Shown here piece by piece: positions 1 to 8,640 of a stretch of 64,000 nt of DNA (its first letter is position 1; every line of letters begins with the position of its first letter). The translations under genes were made by a program, and so were the position numbers. The notes under the pieces are model-generated. The model did not search any database. It was not told the origin of the DNA and saw only the letters and a list, made by a program, of their open reading frames with translations. The stretch comes from Massilia sp. NR 4-1 (GTDB lineage: Bacteria > Pseudomonadota > Gammaproteobacteria > Burkholderiales > Burkholderiaceae_D). The DNA is taken from positions 5,394,001-5,458,000 of the forward strand of contig NZ_CP012201.1 in NCBI RefSeq assembly GCF_001191005.1. The letters are read 5' to 3'.

Positions 1-202
1 CGTGGTGGGCGAGCTGCGCCCCGAGCTGAGCGGCAAGCTGGCCGAACACGAAACCGAAGCGCTGGCGCGCGAACTGGAACACCGCATCAAAACCTATGTC
101 GGCGTGAGCACCAAGGTGCGCCTGCTGGCCGCCCACAGCATCGAACGCACGCTGACCGGCAAGGCCAAACGCGTCGTCGACAAACGCCCCAAGATACTCT
201 GA
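1..202 (+). CDS. paaK: Phenylacetate-CoA ligase, C-terminal fragment (cut by window edge)
   Basis: The last 66 codons of a protein whose start lies outside the window. The visible part resembles the C-terminal domain of phenylacetate-CoA ligase, the AMP-forming enzyme that activates phenylacetate to phenylacetyl-CoA in the cytoplasm: it has the small alpha/beta ending with GVSTKVRLL, and the tail TGKAKRVVDKR includes the lysine-rich stretch of this adenylate-forming family. The stop at 200-202 is 9 bases before the thiolase start, so the genes are probably one operon. The identification rests on this tail and on the paa genes that follow; another ligase of the same family is possible but less likely. 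Confidence 0.8.
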   Translation, partial: VVGELRPELSGKLAEHETEALARELEHRIKTYVGVSTKVRLLAAHSIERTLTGKAKRVVDKRPKIL

Positions 203-211
203 GGAGAAGAA

Positions 212-1417
<1,206 letters not shown>

Positions 1418-1427
1418 GGAGGCGGCC

Positions 1428-2039
1428 ATGGTCAAGGTGTATGAAATCAATGGCATCCGCCCGGTGGTGCATCCCAGCGCCTACGTGCATCCGACGGCGG
1501 TGCTGATCGGCGATGTGATCGTCGGCCCGCGCTGCTATATCGGCCCGCTGGCTTCGATGCGCGGCGACTTCGGCCGCCTGGTGCTGGAGGAGGGCGCCAA
1601 TCTGCAGGATACCTGCGTGGTGCACGGCTTCCCCGGCGCCGACACGGTGGTCGAGGTGGATGGCCATATCGGCCATGGCGCCGTGCTGCATGGTTGCCGC
1701 ATCGGCCGCAATTCCCTGGTCGGCATGAATGCCGTGGTGATGGATAACGCCGTCGTCGGCGAGGAGAGCATCATCGCCGCCATGAGCTTCGTGAAAGCCA
1801 GCATGATCATCCCGCCGCGCAGCATGGTGATGGGCACCCCGGCCCGCGTGGTGCGCCAGGTCAGCGACGTCGAATTGAAATGGAAGATGTCCGGCACCAG
1901 CCAGTATCACGAGCTGGCCGTGCGTTCCATGCAGACCATGCGCGAGGTGGAGGCCCTGGCCGAGGCCGAGCCGGACCGCCAGCGCATCCATTGGGACTCC
2001 GCGCTGCCCCTGCATTTGCACAAGAACGCATCGGCCTGA
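1428..2039 (+). CDS. paaY: Hexapeptide-repeat thioesterase of phenylacetate degradation (PaaY)
   Basis: A 203-residue left-handed beta-helix protein of the gamma-carbonic-anhydrase-like family. PaaY is known as a thioesterase that clears dead-end CoA thioesters formed during phenylacetate breakdown. Hexapeptide repeats run from about residue 14 to 130 (HPTAVLIGDVIVG, GHIGHGAVLHGCRIG, NAVVMDNAVVG), with possible metal-binding histidines in VVHGF and GHGAVLHG. The ATG at 1428 was chosen because a GAGGAGGCGG site lies just upstream; longer readings overlap paaJ. It starts 11 bases after paaJ stops, so it is probably co-transcribed. Confidence 0.88.
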   Translation: MVKVYEINGIRPVVHPSAYVHPTAVLIGDVIVGPRCYIGPLASMRGDFGRLVLEEGANLQDTCVVHGFPGADTVVEVDGHIGHGAVLHGCRIGRNSLVGMNAVVMDNAVVGEESIIAAMSFVKASMIIPPRSMVMGTPARVVRQVSDVELKWKMSGTSQYHELAVRSMQTMREVEALAEAEPDRQRIHWDSALPLHLHKNASA

Positions 2040-2075
2040 CGCATCGGCCTGAATATAAAAACCTAGGAGACAGGA

Positions 2076-4127
2076 ATGACCAACGCAGCTACCCTGCAAA
2101 GCTTCATCGGCGGCCGCTGGCATGGCAAGGAAGCCGCCACGCCGCTCTACAGCGCCCTGAATAACAGCGTGATCTATCACACCCACGCCGAGCAGATCGA
2201 TTTCGCCGAGGCCGTGCAGTACGGCCGCACGACCGGCATTCCGGCGTTGATGAAGCTGGATTTTCAGCAGCGCGCCGCCTGCCTCAAGGCGCTGGCCCTG
2301 TACCTGATGGAGCGCAAGGAGGAGCTGTACCGGATTTCCCACCTGACCGGCGCCACCCGCCCGGACAGCTGGGTCGACGTGGAGGGCGGCATCGGCACCC
2401 TGTTCGCCTACGCCAGCATGGGCAGCCGCGAGCTGCCTTCGTCCAATGTACTGCACGAAGGCCCGGCCATGGCGCTGGGCAAGCGCGGCGGCTTCTCCGG
2501 CACCCACATCCTGGTGCCGCGCGGCGGCATCGCCGTCCACATCAACGCCTTCAACTTCCCGATCTGGGGGCTGCTTGAAAAATTCGCGCCCAGCTTCCTG
2601 GCCGCCATGCCCTGCATCGGCAAGCCCGCCACCGCCACCAGCTACCTGACCGAAGCCCTGATCCGCATGGTCAACGATTCCGGCCTGCTGCCGCCCGGCG
2701 CGCTGCAACTGGTGATCGGCGGCACCGGAGACCTGCTCGACCGCCTGCAAGGCCCGGACGTGGTGACCTTCACCGGTTCCGCCGACACGGCCGCCAAGCT
2801 GCGCGCCAACCGCAACCTGATCGCCAATTCCATCCCCTTCACGGCCGAAGCGGATTCGCTGAACTGCGCCATTCTGGCGCCGGACGTGACGCCGGACGAT
2901 CCCGAGTTCGATCTCTTCGTCAAGGAAGTGGCGCGCGAAATGACGGGCAAGGCCGGTCAGAAATGCACCGCCATCCGCCGCATCATCGTTCCTGCTTCGC
3001 AGGCGGACGCGGTGGCCGAGCGCCTGCGCGAACGCCTGTCGAAGGTGACGGTGGGCGATCCGTCGGTCGAGGGGGTGCGCATGGGCGCCCTGGCCTCGAA
3101 AGACCAGCAGCGCGACGTCGCGGCCCAGGTCGAACGCCTGTCCTCCGGCAATGAGCTGCTGTTCGGCGCGCGCGACGGCTTCAAGCCGGTCGGCGAAGGC
3201 GTGGAGCAGGGCGCTTTCTTCGCGCCGACCCTACTGCTGTGCCGCAACGCCATGCAAAACGACGCCGTGCACGATGTGGAGGCCTTCGGCCCCGTCAGCA
3301 CCATGATGACCTATGGCGACATCGACGAAGCCCTGGCCCTGGCCGCGCGCGGCAAGGGCAGCCTGGTGTCCACCCTGGTGACGAAAGATCCGCGCACCGC
3401 CGCCTACGCCGTGCCGGTGGCCGCCGCCTCGCATGGCCGCGTGCTGGTGCTGGAGCGCGAAGCTGCGGTCGATTCCACCGGCCACGGCTCGCCGCTGCCC
3501 CAGCTCAAGCACGGCGGACCGGGACGTGCCGGCGGCGGTGAAGAACTGGGCGGCATCCGCGCCGTGCGCCACTTCCTGCAGCGCGCAGCCGTGCAAGGTT
3601 CGCCCACCATGCTCTCGGCCATCACCGGTGAATACGTGCGCGGTGGCGCCGTGCGCGAAAGCGACGTTCATCCTTTCCGCAAGCATTTCGAGGATCTGCT
3701 GGTGGGCGACTCCCTGCTCACCCACCGCCGCACCGTCAGCGAAGCGGACATCGTCAACTTCGGCGGCGTATCGGGCGACTATTTCTACATGCACTTCGAC
3801 GACATCGCCGCCAAGGACACGCAGTTCGGCAAGCGCATCGCCCACGGCTACTTCGTGCTGTCGGCCGCCGCCGGCCTGTTCGTCTCGCCCGCGCCTGGCC
3901 CGGTGCTGGCCAACTACGGCCTGGACAACCTGCGCTTCATCACCCCGGTCGCCATCGGCGACACCATCCGCGCCCGCCTCACCTGCAAGCGCAAGGTCGA
4001 CCGCAATCGCAAGGATGACAAGGGCGTGGGCCAGGGCGTGGTCGCCTGGGACGTGCAGGTCACCAACCAGAACGACGAATTGGTCGCCAGCTACGACATC
4101 CTGACCCTGGTGTCCAAGCACAGTTAA
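2076..4127 (+). CDS. paaZ: Bifunctional oxepin-CoA hydrolase / 3-oxo-5,6-dehydrosuberyl-CoA semialdehyde dehydrogenase (PaaZ)
   Basis: A 683-residue fusion enzyme that opens the oxepin-CoA ring and oxidises the resulting semialdehyde in the phenylacetate pathway. Residues 1 to about 525 are an aldehyde dehydrogenase domain with general base Glu258 (TAEADSLN) and nucleophile Cys297 (GQKCTAIRR). Residues from about 545 to 683 are a MaoC-like hydratase domain with Asp568 and His573 in GDYFYMHFDD, the expected hotdog active-site pair. Both halves look catalytically intact. The length matches family members (about 680). It follows paaY by 36 bases with an AGGAGACAGG site and is the last paa gene visible here. 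Confidence 0.95.
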   Translation: MTNAATLQSFIGGRWHGKEAATPLYSALNNSVIYHTHAEQIDFAEAVQYGRTTGIPALMKLDFQQRAACLKALALYLMERKEELYRISHLTGATRPDSWVDVEGGIGTLFAYASMGSRELPSSNVLHEGPAMALGKRGGFSGTHILVPRGGIAVHINAFNFPIWGLLEKFAPSFLAAMPCIGKPATATSYLTEALIRMVNDSGLLPPGALQLVIGGTGDLLDRLQGPDVVTFTGSADTAAKLRANRNLIANSIPFTAEADSLNCAILAPDVTPDDPEFDLFVKEVAREMTGKAGQKCTAIRRIIVPASQADAVAERLRERLSKVTVGDPSVEGVRMGALASKDQQRDVAAQVERLSSGNELLFGARDGFKPVGEGVEQGAFFAPTLLLCRNAMQNDAVHDVEAFGPVSTMMTYGDIDEALALAARGKGSLVSTLVTKDPRTAAYAVPVAAASHGRVLVLEREAAVDSTGHGSPLPQLKHGGPGRAGGGEELGGIRAVRHFLQRAAVQGSPTMLSAITGEYVRGGAVRESDVHPFRKHFEDLLVGDSLLTHRRTVSEADIVNFGGVSGDYFYMHFDDIAAKDTQFGKRIAHGYFVLSAAAGLFVSPAPGPVLANYGLDNLRFITPVAIGDTIRARLTCKRKVDRNRKDDKGVGQGVVAWDVQVTNQNDELVASYDILTLVSKHS

Positions 4128-4137
4128 GCGCTGACGC

Positions 4138-4169
4138 ATGGCCGCCATTCGTGGCAAGATGGCGGCCAT
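4138..4169. repeat. Perfect 11-bp inverted repeat at the start of the DUF2071-like gene
   Basis: ATGGCCGCCAT at 4138-4148 and its exact reverse complement ATGGCGGCCAT at 4159-4169 enclose a 10-base loop. The hairpin lies 10 bases after paaZ and contains the candidate ATG codons of the next gene. No T-run follows, so it is not a standard terminator; it could end paa transcription with Rho, control translation of the next gene, or bind a protein. Confidence 0.6.
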
Positions 4170-5001
4170 GCAAACCAACCGCTATATCCATCCCCTTCCC
4201 GGCATCGTCGGCGCCTGCGCCAACCGCCTTGCCAATTCCCCGCTGCTGCTGGCCTGCCGCCGTGCCGTCATGTCGCGCCTGCCCTTCCTGCGCCTGGCCA
4301 GCGATGTGCGCGATGTCGTCTATTGCAACTGGGTGGTCGACGCGGCAGCCGTCGCCCACCTCGTGCCGCAGGGCGTCACGCTTTGGCAGCGCGATGGCAA
4401 AACCATTTTCACCATCCTGACCTACACCCACGGCCACTTCGGCCCTGCCTTTGCCGGCCCGCTGCGCAAGCTGTTCCCCTCGCCGCTGCAATCGAACTGG
4501 CGCCTCTACCTCGACAGCCCGGCCAGCGATGCGACGGTGCTTTTCGTGAAAAACATCCTCGACAGCGCGCTGCATGCCGTCGGCACCCGCCTCTTCAGCG
4601 ATGCGCTGCCATCGCACTACGCCCCAGCCTTCAGCCACCGGCACCAGGAGGGTCGCTACGACACCCGCATCGATCCGGAACAGGGCAGTGCGCCCGCCTT
4701 CGAATGCAGCGCGCAGGCTACCGGTACGCGCGAGCTGCCGCCGGAATTCGCCGCTCTGTTCAGCTCATGGGATGAAGCCATCGCCTTTCTCAGCCTGCAG
4801 CACGCGGCCATTGCCCATGCCGAAGACGTGAACCGCCTGGCCCACGCCCGCATCGAGCTGCCGGTTGACCTGGCCGCCGTCCAGCCCTTGCAAGCCCGCG
4901 CCGCCAGCCCCTTCCTCAACGCGGTCGGCGCCAGCACCGCCCCCTTCAGCTTCGCCGTCCCCGCCGTCGCCTTCCAGGTACTTTCCGAACACCTGCTTTA
5001 A
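4168..5001 (+). CDS. DUF2071-family protein
   Basis: About 277 residues from the ATG at 4168. I place it in the DUF2071 (YqjF-like) family by its N-terminal pattern VVYCNWVVDAAAVAHLVPQGV followed by TILTYTHGHFGP and a later YDTRI-type stretch; the family has no established biochemical role. Upstream in-frame ATGs at 4138 and 4159 are possible, but they lie in the arms of an inverted repeat, and the usual start region of the family fits MQTNRY better. There are no obvious transmembrane segments. It is in the same direction as paaZ but separated by the hairpin, so it may or may not be co-transcribed. It ends 12 bases from the convergent peptidase gene. Confidence 0.6.
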   Translation: MQTNRYIHPLPGIVGACANRLANSPLLLACRRAVMSRLPFLRLASDVRDVVYCNWVVDAAAVAHLVPQGVTLWQRDGKTIFTILTYTHGHFGPAFAGPLRKLFPSPLQSNWRLYLDSPASDATVLFVKNILDSALHAVGTRLFSDALPSHYAPAFSHRHQEGRYDTRIDPEQGSAPAFECSAQATGTRELPPEFAALFSSWDEAIAFLSLQHAAIAHAEDVNRLAHARIELPVDLAAVQPLQARAASPFLNAVGASTAPFSFAVPAVAFQVLSEHLL

Positions 5002-5013
5002 CGATGAACGTCT

Positions 5014-6237
5014 TTACCGGATGAGACCAAAAGGATCGTCGATGGAGTGGGCCGGTTCGGTGAACCATTTGGGGCCAGCCTCCGTCATGTAGAAGTGGTC
5101 TTCGTGGCGGATGCCGAATTCGCCGGGGACGCAGATCATCGGCTCGTTCGAGAAGCACATGCCGACATCCAGCGGCGTCTTGTCGCCGCCCACCAGGTAG
5201 GGCCACTCGTGAATGTCCAGGCCGATGCCGTGGCCGGTGCGGTGCGGCAGGCCGGGCAGCTTGTAGCCGGGGCCGAAACCGTCGGCTTCCAGCACGCGGC
5301 GCGCAGCGCGGTCCACGTCCTCGCAAGGCACGCCCAGCTTGGCCGTTTCAAAGGCGGCGCGCTGCGCTGCCTTTTCGCTGGCCCAGACGCTGCGCTGGCG
5401 CTCGTTCGCCTGGCCGAAGACATAGGTGCGGGTGATGTCCGAATTGTAGTTGTGCAGCTTGCAGCCGGTATCGATCAGCACCACGTCGCCGCGCTTCAGC
5501 GTCTGCTCGTAGCTCACGCCATGCGGGAAGGCGCTTGCTTCGCCGAACAGCACGATGCAGAAGGTGGAGCCGGCTGCGCCGACCTTGCGGTGGGCCTGTT
5601 CGATAAACGCTTGCACCTCGGCCGTCTTCATGCCCTCGCGCAGCATGCTGGCTGTCGCCACATGCACCGCCAGCGTCATATCCATGGCGCGCTGCATCAG
5701 CGCGATTTCGGCGGCCGATTTGCGCGTGCGGCAGTGGGCCGTGACCGGACGCGCATTCTCCAGCGCATAGCCTTCGGCCAGCGGACGGATGCCGTCGAAG
5801 ATGAAGAAGGGCGCGCTTTCGCAGATGCCGATTCGCGGCAATTGTGCTGAATTCGGCATGATACCCATCTTCTTCAGCACATTGATGAACAGCTCATAGG
5901 GACTTTCGTGCTCTTCCCAGCAGTTCACCTGGCCTTCCACCAGCATGAAGTCCTTCAGGGTGCCGTCCTCGAAGGCCGGACCGATGTACTGCACCGGACC
6001 GGAGGCTGGGATGATGGCGCCGACCATGCGTTCGCTGGGATACCATTTGGTGCCGGTGAAGTAGAGCAGGTTGGAGCCGGCATTAATGTAGATCGCGGCA
6101 TAACCCTTGTCGCGCATGTATTCCTGCGCTTTTGCTATCCTTTTGAGATGCTCTTCCCGGCCGATGGGCTGGGCGCCTGCCGTCATATTGGAGAGGCTTG
6201 CCAGTGCTTCTTCGATTGTCTTGCCGCCGATGCTCAT
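5014..6237 (-). CDS. M24-family metallopeptidase (Xaa-Pro aminopeptidase-like)
   Basis: A 407-residue cytoplasmic pita-bread peptidase. The N-terminal creatinase-like domain covers about residues 1-170. The catalytic domain keeps the five metal ligands expected for M24: Asp in VLIDTGCKL, Asp in NSDITRTYVF, His in PHRTGHGIGLD, Glu in FSNEPMI and Glu in RHEDHFYM. It would remove N-terminal residues before proline or act on a related substrate; the exact specificity cannot be read. The start at 6237 gives the usual family length and has AGGAGCGAG upstream. It stands alone, convergent with the DUF2071 gene. Confidence 0.88.
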   Translation of the reverse strand: MSIGGKTIEEALASLSNMTAGAQPIGREEHLKRIAKAQEYMRDKGYAAIYINAGSNLLYFTGTKWYPSERMVGAIIPASGPVQYIGPAFEDGTLKDFMLVEGQVNCWEEHESPYELFINVLKKMGIMPNSAQLPRIGICESAPFFIFDGIRPLAEGYALENARPVTAHCRTRKSAAEIALMQRAMDMTLAVHVATASMLREGMKTAEVQAFIEQAHRKVGAAGSTFCIVLFGEASAFPHGVSYEQTLKRGDVVLIDTGCKLHNYNSDITRTYVFGQANERQRSVWASEKAAQRAAFETAKLGVPCEDVDRAARRVLEADGFGPGYKLPGLPHRTGHGIGLDIHEWPYLVGGDKTPLDVGMCFSNEPMICVPGEFGIRHEDHFYMTEAGPKWFTEPAHSIDDPFGLIR

Positions 6238-6396
6238 GTCTCGCTCCTGTGTAAAGAATGCGCAGCATGATATCAGTTATTTTGCGCCGATACGCTTCCC
6301 GCCGGGGGCAGGAAGGCGGCTGTCCGGATGGCCGCTTCCTTGTCTTGGCTACTTTCCTGTCTATGCCAAATGCCGCATCAAAAAGTTCTGGCGTTC

Positions 6397-6993
6397 TTAG
6401 CGCGTGATCGTCTTGCGCATGAGCAGGACGAGTTGGATGCGCGCCTCCACTGTGCCCGATTCGATGCGCTCGCGGCGGAAGGTCACCGATTCTAGCGTCA
6501 GCGTCGGCATGCTTTGCAGCGCGTTGACGATGAAGCGCTGCACATTGGAGAACTTGGCCTTTACGGGCAGCGTGATCTGGTAGCGCAGCACGTTGGCGCG
6601 GACTTCCTGCTGCGGCTTGTAATCGGCTTTCGCCAGCGAGATGCCGCTGTCCCGGGCCGCCTGCATGAGCAGCTGCAGTTGTTCCGGAAGCGTTTCATGC
6701 GGCGGCAGGCTGGCCAGCGCGGGCTTGCTGCGCTCATCGGTATCCTGCGGCGGGCTTGCCGCCACGGCCGGTGTGCTGCTTGCCGCGGCGATGCGCGTCA
6801 GCAGCGCCATCTGCTGTGCCGCCATGGTTTGGGCATGCCACCATCCCGCTGTGGCCATGGCCAGGCCGGCCGCGGCCAGCAGCGCGGGCCAGCCCAGGCG
6901 GCGCAGCAGGCGGCGCGCTTCCCAGTCGGCCCTGGCGGCCGGTTGCGCCGGGAGCGGCAGGCGCAGGATGCGCGCGCTTTTCACGGCGACCAT
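6397..6993 (-). CDS. PilO/GspM-like inner-membrane protein
   Basis: A 198-residue bitopic membrane protein. A basic cytoplasmic N-terminus (about 35 residues) is followed by one membrane segment at about 36-52 (PALLAAAGLAMATAGWW), a Pro/Ala-rich linker, and a periplasmic domain whose final part (LRYQITLPVKAKFSNVQRFIVNALQSMPTLTLESV) has the alpha/beta ferredoxin-like pattern of PilO/GspM proteins. It overlaps the preceding gene by 13 bases and is the third gene of a tightly coupled set. In type IV pilus systems such proteins link the inner-membrane platform to the secretin, but no secretin or pilin is in this window. Confidence 0.6.
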   Translation of the reverse strand: MVAVKSARILRLPLPAQPAARADWEARRLLRRLGWPALLAAAGLAMATAGWWHAQTMAAQQMALLTRIAAASSTPAVAASPPQDTDERSKPALASLPPHETLPEQLQLLMQAARDSGISLAKADYKPQQEVRANVLRYQITLPVKAKFSNVQRFIVNALQSMPTLTLESVTFRRERIESGTVEARIQLVLLMRKTITR

Positions 6994-7535
6994 TTGACCT
7001 CCAGCTGGAAGTGGCAGGGGCGCGCCGCGCTGCCTTCCACCATCTCATGCTTGAGCAGATAGACCGATTGGAACAGGGACTGTTCATTGAGGTAGGCCAG
7101 GTAGTTCAGCATATCGGGAGAACTCTCCGCCTCGGCGCTGATTTTCACGCTGCCCGAGGAGAGGCCGGCCTTGCGGTTTTCCGCATCGCGCTGGCTGTTC
7201 AGCTCCAGGCCAAGCAGGGCGATGGGCATGTCGCGCGGTGGCTGGATATGGCGCAGCAGGCGAACGGCCGACAGATTCTGCTCGCGCGCGGCCGCCGCCA
7301 TGGCCTCGGTCTGCTGCTCCAGATCGCGCTGGCGCGCTGGATTGGCGATCCGCTGCGCTGGACGTTTGGCCGCGGCATCGGCCAGCTGCTGCTCCAGTTT
7401 TTCCAAGGTCTGCCGCTGGACCATCCAGTTCAGCGCCGAGAGCAGCAGCACCAGGCCGGCGGCCATGCACAAGGCGATGGCGGACGTGCCGGGCAGCACC
7501 GGCTTGGGCAGAAAATTCAGGCGGCTCAGGCGCAT
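6981..7535 (-). CDS. PilN-like inner-membrane protein
   Basis: A 184-residue protein starting at the ATG of MRLSRLNFLPKP. This resembles the short cytoplasmic PilN motif (INLLP-type) that contacts PilM. One membrane segment lies at about 17-37 (TSAIALCMAAGLVLLLSALNW), followed by a coiled-coil-prone stretch (TLEKLEQQLADAAAK) and a periplasmic domain ending FQLEVKWSP. Its start overlaps the stop of the upstream gene by 10 bases and its end overlaps the downstream one by 13, indicating translational coupling. PilN is the best structural analogue; GspL's C-terminal part or an MSHA homologue are alternatives. Confidence 0.6.
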   Translation of the reverse strand: MRLSRLNFLPKPVLPGTSAIALCMAAGLVLLLSALNWMVQRQTLEKLEQQLADAAAKRPAQRIANPARQRDLEQQTEAMAAAAREQNLSAVRLLRHIQPPRDMPIALLGLELNSQRDAENRKAGLSSGSVKISAEAESSPDMLNYLAYLNEQSLFQSVYLLKHEMVEGSAARPCHFQLEVKWSP

Positions 7536-8380
7536 ACCGCCACCTGCTCGGCGCGCGCGGCGCCCGCCTGCCATCCGGGCAGGCCTGGCGCGTCCAGCAG
7601 GCGGAAGCGCGCGCCCTGGTCGGGCAGGAGTTGCGCCGCGATCGCTTCGGCACTCATATTCAGCACGGCCACCTCCGCGATGCGCGCCATCTCGGGCCGG
7701 CGCAAGGTCCAGCGCTGCCAGGCCTGCGGCAGTTCGCGCAGCCATGTGCCGCTGCAGGGTTGCATGTGGATGGCCTGGATGCGTCCCCGGCTGCTCGCGG
7801 CCAGCAGCAGGCGCCCCGGTTCAAGCAGGGCCAGCGCCTGCATGCCGGCCTGGCCCATATGCTGCCAGGCCGCGCTGAGCAGGGGCTCGATGGACAGGCA
7901 GCGCCTGCCATGTTCGCGGGCGGCTTGCCGCAGGCCTTGCAGCAGCGCCGCATCGATGCCGCAGACCAGGCGCGGTCCGCCATAGGCCGCGTCGTCGGCC
8001 GTGACATGCCAGCCGCGCGCCGGCTCGCCATACTGCGTTGCCATCTGGGTCTGCAGATACTGGCCGGCTTGCGGCTCGCGCAGCAAGGCATCGCTCCATG
8101 GCGCCATCAGCACCGGGCACCAGCGGCTGGCAACGCTGATCGCCAGCGGCAGCCGGTGCTTATGGTCGTCTTCGTCCAGCAGAACGTGCAGCGCGGCCAG
8201 CGCCGCCTGCCAATGGCCATCCACCGTGGACAGGGGCAGCCGGCCCTGCATTCCCGCCACTGGCTGGCCGCCGCGCTGCTCCAGCCAGGCGAGTGCGCCG
8301 GGCGCCAGATGCACGTGCAGCGTGGGGCGCGCAAAGCCCTGGCCGCGCCAGTAGCGGCGAATGGTGTCGGTCAACAGCAC
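7526..8380 (-). CDS. PilM-like protein, divergent (first gene of a PilMNO-like set)
   Basis: A 284-residue cytoplasmic protein beginning with GTG at 8380; a stop lies just upstream in frame, so this is close to the earliest possible start. I do not recognise strong family motifs. Position, size and gene order suggest a degenerate actin-like PilM/GspL-N analogue: N-terminal HVHLAPGALAWLEQ, a central GPRLVCGIDAALLQGLRQAA and a later LLAASSRGRIQAIHM stretch could be the beta-strand repeats of an actin fold. No clear nucleotide-binding loop is visible. It is coupled to the PilN-like gene by a 10-base overlap. Confidence is for a real gene with this loose assignment. Confidence 0.5.
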   Translation of the reverse strand: MLLTDTIRRYWRGQGFARPTLHVHLAPGALAWLEQRGGQPVAGMQGRLPLSTVDGHWQAALAALHVLLDEDDHKHRLPLAISVASRWCPVLMAPWSDALLREPQAGQYLQTQMATQYGEPARGWHVTADDAAYGGPRLVCGIDAALLQGLRQAAREHGRRCLSIEPLLSAAWQHMGQAGMQALALLEPGRLLLAASSRGRIQAIHMQPCSGTWLRELPQAWQRWTLRRPEMARIAEVAVLNMSAEAIAAQLLPDQGARFRLLDAPGLPGWQAGAARAEQVAVCA

Positions 8381-8640
8381 GACTCAGCTCATGCCGGACG
8401 CGATCGGAAAGGGGAGGGATGAAGGCAGGGGCAAGCCCAAGGATTGAGTAAGCATCGGTCAAATCGCAATCAATTAGAAAGGTTCAACAGCCAGTACCCG
8501 CGCGCGGCAGCGAAGCGTTACCTTAGACCAATCATAATTAAAATGCAATATTGTTTTTTATGCTGTGGTAAAAAATCGCAACAGGGAGCTGGCGGCTCCG
8601 CCTTCGGCTTGCAAGGCGAAACCGCCATTCATGCGGATGC

